NCBI GenBank assembly: GCA_031761405.1
Contig: JASEVX010000001.1
Span: 111,719,643 to 111,783,642 of the forward strand
DNA: 64,000 bases
Source of the DNA: Serripes groenlandicus
Lineage: Eukaryota; Mollusca; Bivalvia; Cardiida; Cardiidae
Direction: 5' to 3'
Shown: positions 46,321 through 56,380 of the stretch, piece after piece
How positions within the stretch are numbered: position 1 is the first letter of the stretch
Layout of the letters: every line of letters starts with the position of its first letter
The notes under the pieces: generated by a model
What the model was told of the DNA's origin: nothing
Database searches by the model: none
The model's input: only the letters and a program-made list of their open reading frames with translations
Program-made: the position numbers and the translations under genes

Positions 46321-46529
46321 TTAACCCTTTCCCACTTACAACAAATCTGCAAAGACGACTTTGAAAATGTCTACTCAAGCATATTGAAAATCTCTATAAT
46401 TGTAGGTATAATTACTGAAAAAATGTTTAAAACATGGTGAAACAAGGAGAAATTGCTCGTTTTTAGCAATTTCACTTTTTGTCACGATGTTTTCGAAAGT
46501 CGTCTGCTTGTATTGATGACAGGATTAAT
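46321..46529 (+). mobile_element. Family A MITE, right end deleted
   Basis: TTAACCCTTTCCCACTTACA at left and hairpin gaaattgctcgtttttagcaatttc. After cgtctgcttgtattgatgaca it ends at aggattaat without the usual gggaaaggg. Confidence 0.8.
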
Positions 46530-46647
46530 AACATTACATACAGTTTATTGTCATTGCATTTACGAAAAGTGTAGCCATAAACAAATTATAGATATATATA
46601 TATATTTCAAGAAGAATATAATATGATGTTAACTAACACCTACTCTA

Positions 46648-46872
46648 TGCACCCTTTCCAACATACAACATATTTGAATCATAGGACTTTGAAAATATTA
46701 AGGCAAACCTATGGTTAATCTCTATTAATGTAAGTTTAATTATTAAGTTGAAAACATAATGGTAAAAGGAGTGACGTTTCTCATAATAAGCATGTTCCCG
46801 TTTTGCCACGACATCTTCAACAGTTTTCTGCTAGAGATGCGTCGTTATATTCATCTGTATGGGGGAAAGAGA
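46648..46872 (+). mobile_element. Family A MITE, diverged
   Basis: caccctttccaacatacaac to gtatgggggaaagaga. The hairpin is barely paired (gacgtttctcataataagcatg). Confidence 0.65.
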
Positions 46873-46983
46873 TATGTCATTGGTACGCACCATTTATTAA
46901 TTATTAATTTCACAATTGATGTAAATAAGAATTAAGTTGAATTCGTTCAGTTCCTGATGTAGTATGAATGAAAAACCGCCGTA

Positions 46984-47065
46984 AACGTTTCCCACATGTA
47001 GACGTCTTTTGACGCATTAACAGCAGATGACCTTTATCACAATATGTTCAACTCGTTTCAATAGT
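46984..47065 (-). mobile_element. Family A internally deleted relic
   Basis: aaacgtttcccacatgtagac, aacagcagatgacc and cacaatatgttcaactcg. Only the left end and a core scrap remain. Confidence 0.5.
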
Positions 47066-47110
47066 GAGGCTTCATGGATTGTTGGTTAGTTGATGGATGC
47101 ATAGAGGAAG

Positions 47111-47137
47111 GTGTGTGTGTGTGGGGGGGGGGGGGGG
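47111..47137 (+). repeat. (GT)6 followed by a 15 nt G run
   Basis: gtgtgtgtgtgt then fifteen G. Simple repeat. Confidence 0.9.
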
Positions 47138-47469
47138 ACAAGGTGGATGTGTGGTGGGTTATAGAGGTATGAATGGATAAATGGGTGAATGGAGAAAGGA
47201 AGGAGACGATTCTTGCATGGATGAATGTACTTTCAATAGGTTTCAGTCATACAGTCGCACATTTCAACTACCTTAGTATATCCGGGTACTTTGGAACCGA
47301 TACTCAACGCATGGCCTTTCATATCGTTAATTCAGACTTTGGTGAAAGAATAATTATGCTTATTTTCATCAGTTGTGTTTGGATTCGAACTGAGATCCAC
47401 TGGATCGACAGCCCTAGTGATTCCCGGCTATTGGGGAGTGACGTGTACGGTGTGAAATGGGATAAAATT
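47138..47469. other. Unannotated interval
   Basis: A 128-codon plus frame (47173-47559) runs into a family A relic and has no recognised domain. Confidence 0.3.
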
Positions 47470-47655
47470 ACACAAATACATGTATGCAAATTTGAAAATA
47501 TGTTGAAAATATTACTGAACATCTCTTTAAATAAAATTATGATTATTGAAAAGAATTGAAAACATTCTGGCATTATGATCAATTTCACATGTTTCAACAA
47601 AGTTTCAGGCGTCGTCTGCTGTATAGTCGTCGAAAAACGCCAGATTTATTAAACC
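47470..47655 (+). mobile_element. Family A relic
   Basis: ttattgaaaagaattgaaaac, attctggcattatgatcaatttcac and caggcgtcgtctgctgtatag. Ends are lost. Confidence 0.5.
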
Positions 47656-47844
47656 ACGAGGAAGATCCAATCTGAAACTTTGATTCTAATTGCTGTTAGA
47701 TCTGAGGTATTCATCAAACAAATGAAAAAAAGGCATGTAGAAGTTTTGTTAAATAAACACAACTATGTTTTATAAGACGTAGAACCCGCATTGCATGATT
47801 GAATCAATACAACAACAGTGTATAGTTCTTCCCGTGTCAACTGC

Positions 47845-48074
47845 TTAACCCTTTCCCTCATACGACAATTCTGCAGCAGAAGACTTTAAACATATGTTGT
47901 CAAAACATAGAAAATCTCCATAATTAAATGGATAACCTATGACAAAAAGTGGAAAACATTGTGGCAAAAGGAGAAATTGCACGTTTTGTGCAATTTCTTC
48001 TTTTGTCACTATGTTTTCAAAAAGCATTCTGCAGCAGATGCGTCAGAAAGCGTCTATATGAGGGAAAGGGTTAA
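47845..48074 (+). mobile_element. Family A MITE, intact
   Basis: 230 bp, perfect 18 bp outer repeats, hairpin gaaattgcacgttttgtgcaatttc. The right inner repeat reads cattctgcagcagatgcg instead of cgtctgctgcag, an apparent local inversion-like change. It is followed by a 17 bp spacer and the next copy. Confidence 0.9.
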
Positions 48075-48091
48075 CAGGTCCTATTTTGTCT

Positions 48092-48318
48092 TTAACCCTT
48101 TTCATAACACAACAAAAATGCTGCAGTGGACTTTGAAAACAACAAAGCATTTATGGAAAATTCCGATTGATGATAGTTATATCATTGCATTGCGTTGAAA
48201 ACATTGATATAAAGAGGGGAACTTGTTCAATGTGAGCTTTTGCTCCGTTTGCCACAATGTTTTCCTTAATGATCTGCTGCAGATGCATCACAATTGTCCG
48301 CATGTCAGCAAGTGTTAA
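48092..48318 (+). mobile_element. Family A MITE between duplicated spacers
   Basis: TTAACCCTTTTCATAACACA to gtcagcaagtgTTAA, 227 bp. On each side is TTAA, a near-identical 17 bp spacer (caggtcctattttgtct; caggtctcattttgtct) and TTAA. Confidence 0.85.
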
Positions 48319-48335
48319 CAGGTCTCATTTTGTCT

Positions 48336-48543
48336 TTAATTCTTTCCCACATAAAGACGCTTTCTGACGCCTCTGCAGCAGATACATTTTGAAAACATTG
48401 TGGCAAAAGGAATTTCTCCTGATGTTCGAGTAATTCAATTGTATTATTTAACTAAACTTTTATATAAAGATAAGTTCAAAATTTTTCACTAGATAATTTC
48501 CAAGTTTTCTGCTGCAGATTTGTTGTATGTGGAAAAGGGGAAA
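48336..48543 (-). mobile_element. Family A MITE, hairpin deleted
   Basis: TTAATTCTTTCCCACATAAA at left; tggcaaaaggaatttctcctg shows the hairpin collapsed. The right end gtggaaaaggggaaag has lost TTAA. Confidence 0.75.
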
Positions 48544-48728
48544 GAGAGACATGCTACTGAATCACCGTTCGTGTTTGACACATCTATGACTAAGTGTTGA
48601 AATGGTACGTGTATGTTGAATTCGCATTGGGCTGAGCTTCAGGGAAATAGACAATATAACTTGTTGTTTAATCTTAACTTTCAATCTTCACCGTTCAGAA
48701 ACAGAATGTATAATAAGGAAATATAGTT

Positions 48729-48790
48729 GTAAACATTGTCACATTGTCTTCAAAAGTCGTCTGCTGTATATACAAGAAAAATGCATGTGA
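48729..48790 (+). mobile_element. Family A right-end scrap
   Basis: aaacattgtcacattgtcttcaaaagtcgtctgctgtatat; neither TTAA end is left. Confidence 0.45.
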
Positions 48791-48807
48791 AAATGCCTCA
48801 TTTTCCA

Positions 48808-49037
48808 TTAACCCTTTCCCTCATATAGACGCTTTCTAACGCCTCTGCAGCAGACGACTTTTTGAAAACATAGTGACTAAAGAAGAAATTGCTCACAACG
48901 AGCAATTTCTCCTTTTGCCACAATGTTTTCCACTTTTAGTCATATGTTATCCATTTAATTATAGAGATTCTCTGTTTTTTGACAAAATATGTTCGAAGTC
49001 GTCTGCTGCAGAATTGTCGTATGAGGGAAAGGGTTAA
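48808..49037 (-). mobile_element. Family A MITE, intact
   Basis: 230 bp, reverse of 45272. TTAACCCTTTCCCTCATATA to tatgagggaaagggTTAA. Hairpin gaaattgctcacaacgagcaatttc, so the gctc/gagc form occurs here where 45272 has gcac/gtgc. Confidence 0.92.
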
Positions 49038-49454
49038 AACCTAATGCTGAATCACCGTTCGTGTTTAACACGTTGATTAAAGTAAACATGTTGAATTCTC
49101 GTTTGAGTAAAGAGACCAATGTAGATTTCCTGTCTGATCTTGATCTTGATTGTTTGACGTTCAGAAACATCCCTAAGCTTCTGTAAAATTAGCCTTCATT
49201 CCGATCTGATAGTACGTGTGTACAGGACGTATACTGTTCATAAGAGTTGAAGATAAACTAAGAAAGGAGAAGTTGTTTCAGCAATTAATCATTGTTTTCA
49301 TACTGTTTAAAATACGTCTGCTGCATAGATGTCCAGAGTCGTTTGCATCAGGGAAAGGCTTACTATAGCGTAGACTGTGTCGTCGGGTGCTTTAGAAGGT
49401 TCTGACAACATTCGTTATCTTCTATATTTGAAAAACACTTGTAAACACGAGCAC
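49038..49454. other. Interval with a family A end scrap
   Basis: 49265-49363 carries ttgtttcagcaattaatc, aatacgtctgctgcatag and catcagggaaaggctta, a worn family A right half. Otherwise nothing recognised. Confidence 0.45.
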
Positions 49455-49700
49455 TGAGCCAGGGTAGGTCAAACGGTAGCGACGCAGTTTGTCAATCAAT
49501 GGGTTGTTAGGTAGAACCCCAGCTCGGCCAACGACGTTCCGACATTGTATAAAAGCCAATGCGACAATTGCAATTCGTCTTCCAACAACGGGCAAACAGT
49601 GTATGTGTGAAGGTAGCCAGCGTTGGTGGAATTCTGGTGAAAGATAACCAGGAAATCTCGCCATGTGAACTTGCCGCTGTAAAATAACGGAAATCCCATC
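49455..49700 (+). mobile_element. SINE S2, diverged
   Basis: The head aggtcaaacggtagcgacgc and gttaggtagaaccccagctc have A- and B-box character. The body aaagccaatgcgacaattgc, tcgtcttccaacaacggg, cagtgtatgtgtgaaggtagcc lines up with 57960-58040. The 3' tail is worn (gccgctgtaaaataacgg). The overlapping 103-codon minus-strand frame is a shadow. Confidence 0.55.
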
Positions 49701-49832
49701 ACAAGTGGTGTTAACCTCCAATCTGTCAATCAAATGGAAGGGTGCAGCCCATATAACCGTTGATACACGTCCGGGGGCCGTTTCTTGTGTGATGTTGTAG
49801 TGAACCTTTGTGTGGGTATCTCATTACCCTTT

Positions 49833-50061
49833 TTAACCCTTTCCCACTCACAACAAATCTGCAGCAGACGACTGTCAAAACATCTAGGTAAAAACATGTA
49901 AAATCCCCATAATTGAAGGTATGCTTATTGAAAAAAGTTGAAAACATTGAAGCAAAAGGAGAAATAGCTCGATTTGAGCAATTTCTCCTTTTGCCATAAG
50001 GATTTCAATAATCGTCTGATGCAAAAGCGTCAGAAAGCTTCTATGTGTGGGAAAGGGTTAA
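49833..50061 (+). mobile_element. Family A MITE, intact
   Basis: 229 bp, TTAACCCTTTCCCACTCACA to gtgtgggaaagggTTAA. Hairpin gaaatagctcgatttgagcaatttc with one mismatch. Confidence 0.9.
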
Positions 50062-50069
50062 ACCTGTAG

Positions 50070-50263
50070 GACGAATTATGACGTATTTGTAGCAGATTGA
50101 TTTTTGTTTAAACATCGTGGGTAGAGAAGAAATTGAATGTAATTAGCATTTTCTCCTTTTGCCATAATGTTTTCAACTATTTTCACGAAATATACTTATA
50201 TTTTTGCCTAGAATATCGTCTGCTAGAGATGTTTTGTTTGTTGAAAATGGGGGCGGGGTTTAA
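50070..50263 (-). mobile_element. Family A MITE, diverged
   Basis: gtatttgtagcagattgatt, gaagaaattgaatgtaattagcattttctcc, aatatcgtctgctagagatg and a G-rich worn end. It lies 8 bp after the previous copy. Confidence 0.6.
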
Positions 50264-50551
50264 AGTAAAGCGTTTTCTGTGGCTCTTTTCTGTCAGCTGA
50301 CATTCTGTTCAATATGTTATCCTTGAGATTAACTTAAATGCCAACTGCTCGATTCATCGCCTTGCACGTGCCCATCGGACGTCAATCATTCGTCCCAACC
50401 AATTTTCGTAATCAAAACATCAGGCAAATTGTAATATCGTATTTCTCTTTTGGGAACTTTCGAATTTCTTTATGATTTCATACGCTTTTTTGGTAAGATG
50501 AATTTATTCCATGTCAGTTCTAAGTTTAGGCTTGAGGTTATATAATAAAAA
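50264..50551. other. Unannotated interval
   Basis: Nothing recognised. Confidence 0.3.
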
Positions 50552-50700
50552 GTAAAGCCGTGATAGCACAGTCGGTTGCCGGTTCGAACCTCAATGCGGC
50601 TTTTATTTATTTTCGTTGATTCACAAAGACTCATTATGAGTAGCATCTTCCACCGATGAACTTAAAGTTAGAGAAGGATATTAATTTTCAGAGGCGTAGC
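50552..50700 (+). mobile_element. tRNA-like head plus SINE S2-like scrap
   Basis: agccgtgatagcacagtcgg, then gccggttcgaacctcaatgc and ggct. The first and last seven bases can pair (two wobbles) and TTCGAAC is an intact T-loop, but the anticodon arm is missing (~50 nt total). gcatcttccaccgatgaac at 50643 resembles S2. Truncated tRNA-related, not a tRNA gene. Confidence 0.4.
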
Positions 50701-50756
50701 TCCCTTTAGGCACTGAAGGCACGTGTCTACACATTTTTTTTCAAAATGCCCCCAAA

Positions 50757-51003
50757 ATGCAGCAGCGGCGATAGACATCTGCGTAATGTATCGACCAGAT
50801 CAGCCTGCGCTGTCCGCGCAGACTGATCCGGCAGACACATTCCGTCTTAGGAGGATAAATGTATAGAGTAGTTATTCCTGAAACAGAAAATCCACAGGAG
50901 ACGAAAAGTGTCTATCCGGATAGGCCTGTGTGGCATGCTTAGGCTGATCCGGGTCGATACTTTACGCAGAGTCCACAATGTTGATTTTCTCACGAGACGG
51001 CCT
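50757..51003 (+). mobile_element. Family B monomer with satellite-type left end
   Basis: The left end is gcagcagcggcgatagacatctgcg instead of the usual tgagccgt terminus. Interior and right side (tgttgattttctcacgagacgg) are normal. The same unusual left end occurs at the unit junctions of the array at 53408-54103. Confidence 0.8.
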
Positions 51004-51139
51004 ACAGATTGATTATTGCAAAGCTACGCCCCTGAAAGGAATGGTTTATGGATCCTGGAGCGATACATTAAAATTAAATATGGTTAGGTTAACTGCCAAT
51101 CGTGATAAAACCGTTTACTGAACATTATCATAGAGAGTA

Positions 51140-51340
51140 TTAACCTTCTCCCACATATAGCAAATTTGCAGCAGACGACTTTGAAAACATGGCGACTAAA
51201 ACCTGAAAATTCTCCATAAAATATAGCTTAATTGTTAAATAAAGTTGAAAACATTGTGGCCAAAGGGGAAATTGCTCATCATGAGTAATTTCACCTTTGG
51301 CCACAATGTTGTCAAAAGTCGTCTGGTATATTGAATGTGT
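51140..51340 (+). mobile_element. Family A MITE, right end lost
   Basis: TTAACCTTCTCCCACATATA at left. Hairpin with extended pairing ggccaaaggggaaattgctc...ttcacctttggcc. It ends after agtcgtctggtatattg. Confidence 0.8.
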
Positions 51341-51350
51341 CCTAAAAATA

Positions 51351-51553
51351 TGAACCGAATAACGAGAAAACCAACATTGTGAACTCTACGTAAAGTATCG
51401 ACCCGGATCAGCCTTTAAGCATGCCGCTCAGGCTAACACGGACAGACACTTTTCGCCTCCTGTGGATTTTCTGTTTCAGGAATCATTACTCTACACATCT
51501 ATCCCCCTAATACGGAACTTGTCAGCCCGGATTAGCCTGTGCGGACGGCGCAC
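51351..51553 (-). mobile_element. Family B MITE, right end lost
   Basis: tgaaccgaataacgagaaaa, through ttttctgtttcaggaatcat to ttagcctgtgcggacggcgc. It stops before the terminal quarter. Confidence 0.78.
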
Positions 51554-51595
51554 AGTGAAGCTCCCGATAAGGCGGTGCAGATACTTCAGAAGTCG

Positions 51596-51813
51596 TTAAC
51601 ACTTTCTCACACACCACATATCTGAACATGTTGGCAAATATGTAACAAATATCTCTATAAATGAAAGAACAAGTGTTTAATAAAGTTTAAAAACCTAATG
51701 GCAAAAGGAGAAATTGCTCAGTCATTATGGAAAATTTCTACTTTTGACACAATGTTTCCAAAAGTTTTCTTCTGCAAAGGCGTCGGAAATCGCCTTATGC
51801 TGAAAAGAGTTAA
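51596..51813 (+). mobile_element. Family A MITE
   Basis: TTAACACTTTCTCACACACC to gctgaaaagagTTAA, 218 bp. Hairpin gaaattgctcagtcattatggaaaatttc is partly unpaired. Confidence 0.78.
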
Positions 51814-52012
51814 AGACAATCGATGTTTATTTTTGCACGTAGCCTAAATATTTCTGTCGCCATGCAGCTTTAAGGAGCTTATCTAATGTCTCTCAATAAG
51901 AACTCAAAGAAACCCGATCTGGCATCACGAAACAACATAAGCTTACATAATATGTTATAGTTTGTCAATACCGGTATACGAATCTAGGGTCCATGTTTCC
52001 TTGAAGAGACAT

Positions 52013-52204
52013 TTAACTCTTTCCATCGTAAAGCCACATGTTAACGCATCTGCAGCAAAGTACATTTGCAATTTATCCTTTTTCCACAATGTTTTCAACT
52101 CTTTTCAGTAATTGTGCTTTCATTTACGGATACTTTTTTGTATTTTCGCTGAGATGTTATCAAAGTCGTCTGCTGCAGGTTCGTTGTATGAGGGTAAGGG
52201 TTAA
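52013..52204 (-). mobile_element. Family A MITE, hairpin arm deleted
   Basis: TTAACTCTTTCCATCGTAAA to gagggtaagggTTAA. Core reads tacatttgcaatttatcctttttcc with one arm gone. Confidence 0.8.
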
Positions 52205-52331
52205 ACATTGAGCTGAATCTTTGTCTAATAGGGCCATGCTGCATTCACTTCATTGTAAACGACTATAAACTTCCCAGAATGTTTGAATTTGGTTTCTATA
52301 TGAACATAAAAGCAAATATTGTGGTTGTAGT

Positions 52332-52544
52332 CTAACCCTTTCAGCGCCGAATTGTTTAAAGTAGACTCTTCCATGTTCAAACTCGGACGACTCTATGTTC
52401 ATGTTATAGGATTTTTGGAATATATTTCTAACTCACAGCCAAACAATGCAGATTTCAGGTGAGACAGCCCGTTACGAGCTGACTCACCTGAATCTGCATT
52501 GTTTGCAAAATGCTTAATATTGCCTTTGGCGCTGAAAGAGTTAA
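52332..52544 (+). mobile_element. Family D MITE, full length
   Basis: 213 bp, ctaaccctttcagcgccgaa to GGCGCTGAAAGAGTTAA. The hairpin from caaacaatgcagatttcagg to cctgaatctgcattgtttg has a gttac loop. The same orientation as 7471. Confidence 0.88.
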
Positions 52545-52587
52545 ATGCCAGAAGAATTCTTTGGATATTCATATAACTAATGATTTG

Positions 52588-52800
52588 ACCATGTGTCACA
52601 TACAACACATTTGGATCCAACCACTTTGGAAAAGTCTAAGCAAAAAAATGAACAATCTCTTGAATAAAAGTTTAATAATTGAAGAGTTGAAAACAATAGG
52701 GCAAATGGAGAACGTGTTCATCATGATCAATTTCTCGTTTTGTCATAATGTTCAACAGTCGTCTCCTGCAATTGCGTAGGATTATGTCTGCATGTGAGAA
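52588..52800 (+). mobile_element. Family A MITE, diverged
   Basis: catgtgtcacatacaacaca, ataattgaagagttgaaaac, hairpin scrap gttcatcatgatcaatttctc, cagtcgtctcctgcaattgc and gcatgtgagaatt. Confidence 0.6.
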
Positions 52801-53077
52801 TTCATTTATTTGTATTTGTTGTTTACCAAAATGAAACTCCGTTTGTTGCACTAATGAGCCCCTCCTGACCCGTTATGCACACGGCAACATATCAGGTTTG
52901 GGCGAGTCTATGAATATTTGCCCTCTCGCAAAAGCATTCGCTTCGCTTTTAAGTGTTGCATATGTCCAGAGACATATAAAGTTTATAAACACATATGTGC
53001 TTATCTGTCACTGATATGTCTGAATGCAAATTGTGTCAAAAGATATTAAGTCAGTATATGAGATTCACCGTAGCTAG
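52801..53077. other. Unannotated interval
   Basis: No feature recognised. Confidence 0.3.
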
Positions 53078-53285
53078 CTGTATATGTGGTCAACCTGGCT
53101 TAGATTTGAAATTATTCATAAATAATGAAATGCTTCAATTCTATTTCAATGAAGGACATTCTCTTCATTGACCCACCTCTTATGTTCTAATATGCATCGC
53201 AGTTGTTTACTGTTTCTTCAACTTCGATCATTTAAGTGCTATGATTGCAGTCTAAATCTCCGGCGACATTGATGATTTGCATCAG
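53078..53285 (+). repeat. Family H dispersed repeat, copy 2
   Basis: Aligns with 30905-31150 (tgtggtcaacctggcttaga, aatgaaatgcttcaattcta, tctccggcgacattgatg). It runs directly into a reversed S1 fragment. Confidence 0.6.
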
Positions 53286-53375
53286 TATGAATACATTACA
53301 AGTACTACTGGTACCCTTATCCCAGCACGGGCGCATTAGTCGTTATGCTATCTCCGCATGACAGGACATCTAACT
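53286..53375 (-). mobile_element. SINE S1 body fragment
   Basis: The minus strand reads gcataacgactaatgcgccc, gtgctgggataagggtacca, gtagtacttgtaat, the S1 middle section. Confidence 0.6.
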
Positions 53376-53407
53376 TTGACAATTTCTGAAAGGCAGTATG
53401 AATACTA

Positions 53408-54103
53408 TGAAAACCAACAGTGTAGACTCTGCGTAATGTATCGATCCAGATCAGCCTGCGCAGTCCGCGCAGACAGGCTAATCCGAGCGGACACATTCCG
53501 TCTCAAGCGGGATAAAGGTATAGATTAATGACTCATGAAACAGAAAATCCACATGGGGCGAAAAGTGTCTGTCAGGATAAGCATTCGCGGCATGATTAAG
53601 CTGATCCGGGTCGATACTTTACGCAGAGTCCACGATGCAGCTGCGGCGATAGACATCTGCGTAATGTATCGACCAGATCAGCCTGCGCTGTCCGCGCAGA
53701 CTGATCCGGCCGACACATTCCGTCTTAGGGGGATAGATGTATAGAGTAGTTATTCCTGAAACAGAAAAGTCACAGGAGGCGAAAGGTGTTTATCCGGGTA
53801 GGCCTGCGCGGCATGCTTAGGCTGATCCGGGTCGATACTTTACGCAGAGTCCACGATGCAGCTGCGGCGATAGACATCTGCGTAATGTATCGACCAGATC
53901 AGCCTGCGCTGTCCGCGCAGACTGATCCGGCCGACACATTCAATCTTAGGGGGATAGATGTATAGAGTAGTTATTCCTGAAACAGAAAAGTCACAGGAGG
54001 CGAAAGGTGTCTATCCGGGTAGGCCTGCGCGGCATGCTTAGGCTGATCCGGGTCGATACTCTACGCAGAGTCCACAATGTTGGTTTTCTCGTGGGACGGC
54101 TCA
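53408..54103 (+). repeat. Family B tandem array, 3 units of ~221 bp
   Basis: Unit junctions at 53634 and 53855 read ccac-gatgcagctgcggcgatagac. Inner units have replaced the normal terminal repeats with this short linker, while the array's right end keeps the complete MITE terminus (ttttctcgtgggacggctca) and its left end keeps gaaaaccaac. Units 2 and 3 are nearly identical. Confidence 0.88.
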
Positions 54104-54279
54104 TTTGGACGATAGGGTTCCGAAGCTTTATTTGGTTTTATAGTATTCCTTTGACGATTACTGAAGGAATGTCAATATTGCAATGTTCCTATCAATATGT
54201 AAGTCAATGACGCATTCTAGAATATTTCTAAAACTCAAATCCAACTAGCTTAACTAGTTTAACAGTAGAACGGTCTTTT

Positions 54280-54465
54280 TAGAGGCGTCTGTTTGGAAAA
54301 CTTTAAAAAGAAATATGCATAATCTTGACAATTTTAATCTTATTGAATAAGATATTTTTATTAGATCGTAGGGCAAACATTGTTTTGGGGAAATGAATTG
54401 TTCAATTTGAGCAAATTATCTTTTTTTCCTCCAACAATGTTTTCATAACACATCTATTGTATAGT
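54280..54465 (+). mobile_element. Family A relic
   Basis: ttaatcttattgaataagat, aaatgaattgttcaatttgagcaaatt and caacaatgttttcataac. Ends lost. Confidence 0.45.
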
Positions 54466-54533
54466 CTCAACGTCATGGCTTCACTTCTTCCTTTTCCTAA
54501 GCCTAAGAAGTAATAGTAATGCTTAATTAATTA

Positions 54534-54756
54534 TGTAACCCTTTCACAAATACAGCAAATATGCACCAAACGATTTTAAAAGTATATCGGCAAAAGTATA
54601 AAAACATCTCTCTAATGAAAATACAATTATTAAATAGAGTTGGAAACAGCAAAAAGAAAAGGTTCGCATTAACGCACAGTCTCCATTTGCCTCAATGTTT
54701 TTAAACGTCGTCAACTGCAGAGGCGTTAAAAAGCGTTTGTAGGTGGAAAAGGGTTA
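54534..54756 (+). mobile_element. Family A MITE
   Basis: gtaaccctttcacaaataca to ggtggaaaagggTTAA. Hairpin decayed (ggttcgcattaacgcacagtctcc). Confidence 0.75.
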
Positions 54757-55230
54757 AGAAAGCCAGGATAAAGTTGACGATTGTTCTCGCCATATGTCTA
54801 GGCTATACATGCATATGAAATACAGTTTAATTAATTGATTTGCAAAGAAGTTGATGGAGAAATCGTTCGTTCGTGCTAAAATGCACGTGTGTTCGTGAAG
54901 GGTTTTGTTGACATGCCGGAACGTATAAACTATCAATGCTGGCCTATTGAAATGTTTTCTATACATGAGATGTGCTGTGAAACATATATCCGACTCGTGC
55001 GTTTTCGAAATAATCTGTACTCCCAGAGTTATGCCCCTTTTTAAGTAAAAATCAGCGAGACATATATGTTATGATGGATACAAACATACAGTTGCGGACA
55101 ATGTGTTGTACAAACGGTTTTCTGGTTCATCAGAAAGGACATTTATAATTCCTCTAAAGAGACTTATAAGATGCACACACTCGTCCGAGTCTTCACCGCG
55201 CACGTGCACCAAAACCAGCCCGACACCGCT
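54757..55230. other. Unannotated interval
   Basis: tcgtccgagtcttcaccgcg at 55183 resembles the complement of pieces at 5167, 18140 and 56150. No gene. Confidence 0.3.
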
Positions 55231-55454
55231 TAACATTGTACAACATACAATTCTGCAGAAGACGACTTTGAACATAATTTGTCAAACAATTGAAAATCTC
55301 TATAATTGAATGGATAACCTATGACTAAAAGTGGAAAACATTGTGGCAAAATGAGAAATTGCTCGTTTTGAGCAATTTCTTCTTTTGTCACTATGTTTTC
55401 AAAAATTGTCTGCTGCAAAGGCGTCAGAAAGCGTCTATATGAGGGAAAGGGCTA
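55231..55454 (+). mobile_element. Family A MITE, variant left end
   Basis: The left end ttaacattgtacaacataca replaces ccctttccct. The right end is normal (gagggaaagggctaa). Hairpin gaaattgctcgttttgagcaatttc. Confidence 0.82.
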
Positions 55455-55677
55455 ACGTTGTACAACATATAACAATTCTGTAAAAGACGGCTTTTAAAAA
55501 ATCTACCTTAAATATAGAAAACATTTATAAATGAAAGTTCAATTATTCAAATTAATTGAAAACATTGTGGCAAATGGAGAAATTACTTATTATGAGCGAT
55601 TTCTCCTTTTGCCACAATGTTTTCTAGAATCGTCTGCTGCAGTGTAATAAATCATCTGTATATGGGAGAAGGTTAAT
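55455..55677 (+). mobile_element. Family A MITE, variant left end, adjacent to previous
   Basis: It begins gttgtacaacatataacaat directly after the preceding element and ends gtatatgggagaaggTTAA. Hairpin gaaattacttattatgagcgatttc has two mismatches. Confidence 0.75.
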
Positions 55678-55707
55678 CGAATTTTTTTAATTTTAGCCAA
55701 AAGCTTT

Positions 55708-55907
55708 NNNNNNNNNNNNNNNNNNNNNNNNNNNNNNNNNNNNNNNNNNNNNNNNNNNNNNNNNNNNNNNNNNNNNNNNNNNNNNNNNNNNNNNNNNNNN
55801 NNNNNNNNNNNNNNNNNNNNNNNNNNNNNNNNNNNNNNNNNNNNNNNNNNNNNNNNNNNNNNNNNNNNNNNNNNNNNNNNNNNNNNNNNNNNNNNNNNNN
55901 NNNNNNN
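55708..55907. other. Assembly gap, 200 N
   Basis: A fixed-length placeholder inside a run of family A elements, where near-identical copies would hinder assembly. Confidence 0.98.
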
Positions 55908-56107
55908 TGTAGGCGCATTTGTAGCAGACGACTTATGAAGACATCGTGGCAAAAGTGGACTGCTCATATTGGGCATTTTTCCTTTTGCCATAAATGTTTT
56001 CTACTCTATCCAATGATTAGACTTGCCTTTATAGAGATTTACTACATTTGTCTACAAGTGTTTTCAGCCATCTGCTGCCGAGTTGTTATATGTCCGAACG
56101 GTTTATT
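55908..56107 (-). mobile_element. Family A MITE, left end in gap
   Basis: It starts mid-element (tgtaggcgcatttgtagcag). Hairpin gactgctcatattgggcattttt. Ends atgtccgaacggtttatt. Confidence 0.65.
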
Positions 56108-56380
56108 ACGCTGCGTTTTTAGAGGTAGTGTGTTATTGCATCAACGTACAGTGAAGACTCACAAGAGCTGTTCATCCACACTGTCTCACCCGAGCCTTCA
56201 CAGTCCGTCTACATAAAATGGTCCTTAATGCGACTTTTGACAAAGCAACCTAAATTATATACCTACCAGATTTCACCAATTTACCGTTAAATGATGCCAA
56301 ACCGAAGAAATCAATAGGAGCTCAAATCACCAGACGTTTCTCAAAAAATGAGCATCCGCCATTTCGTATGATGGGCAAGT

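Noticed and set aside
47173..47559. 128-codon plus-strand open frame
   Set aside because: It extends into a decayed family A element; no domain recognised. A tRNA-like ggattcgaactgagatcc on its reverse strand lacks the rest of a tRNA.
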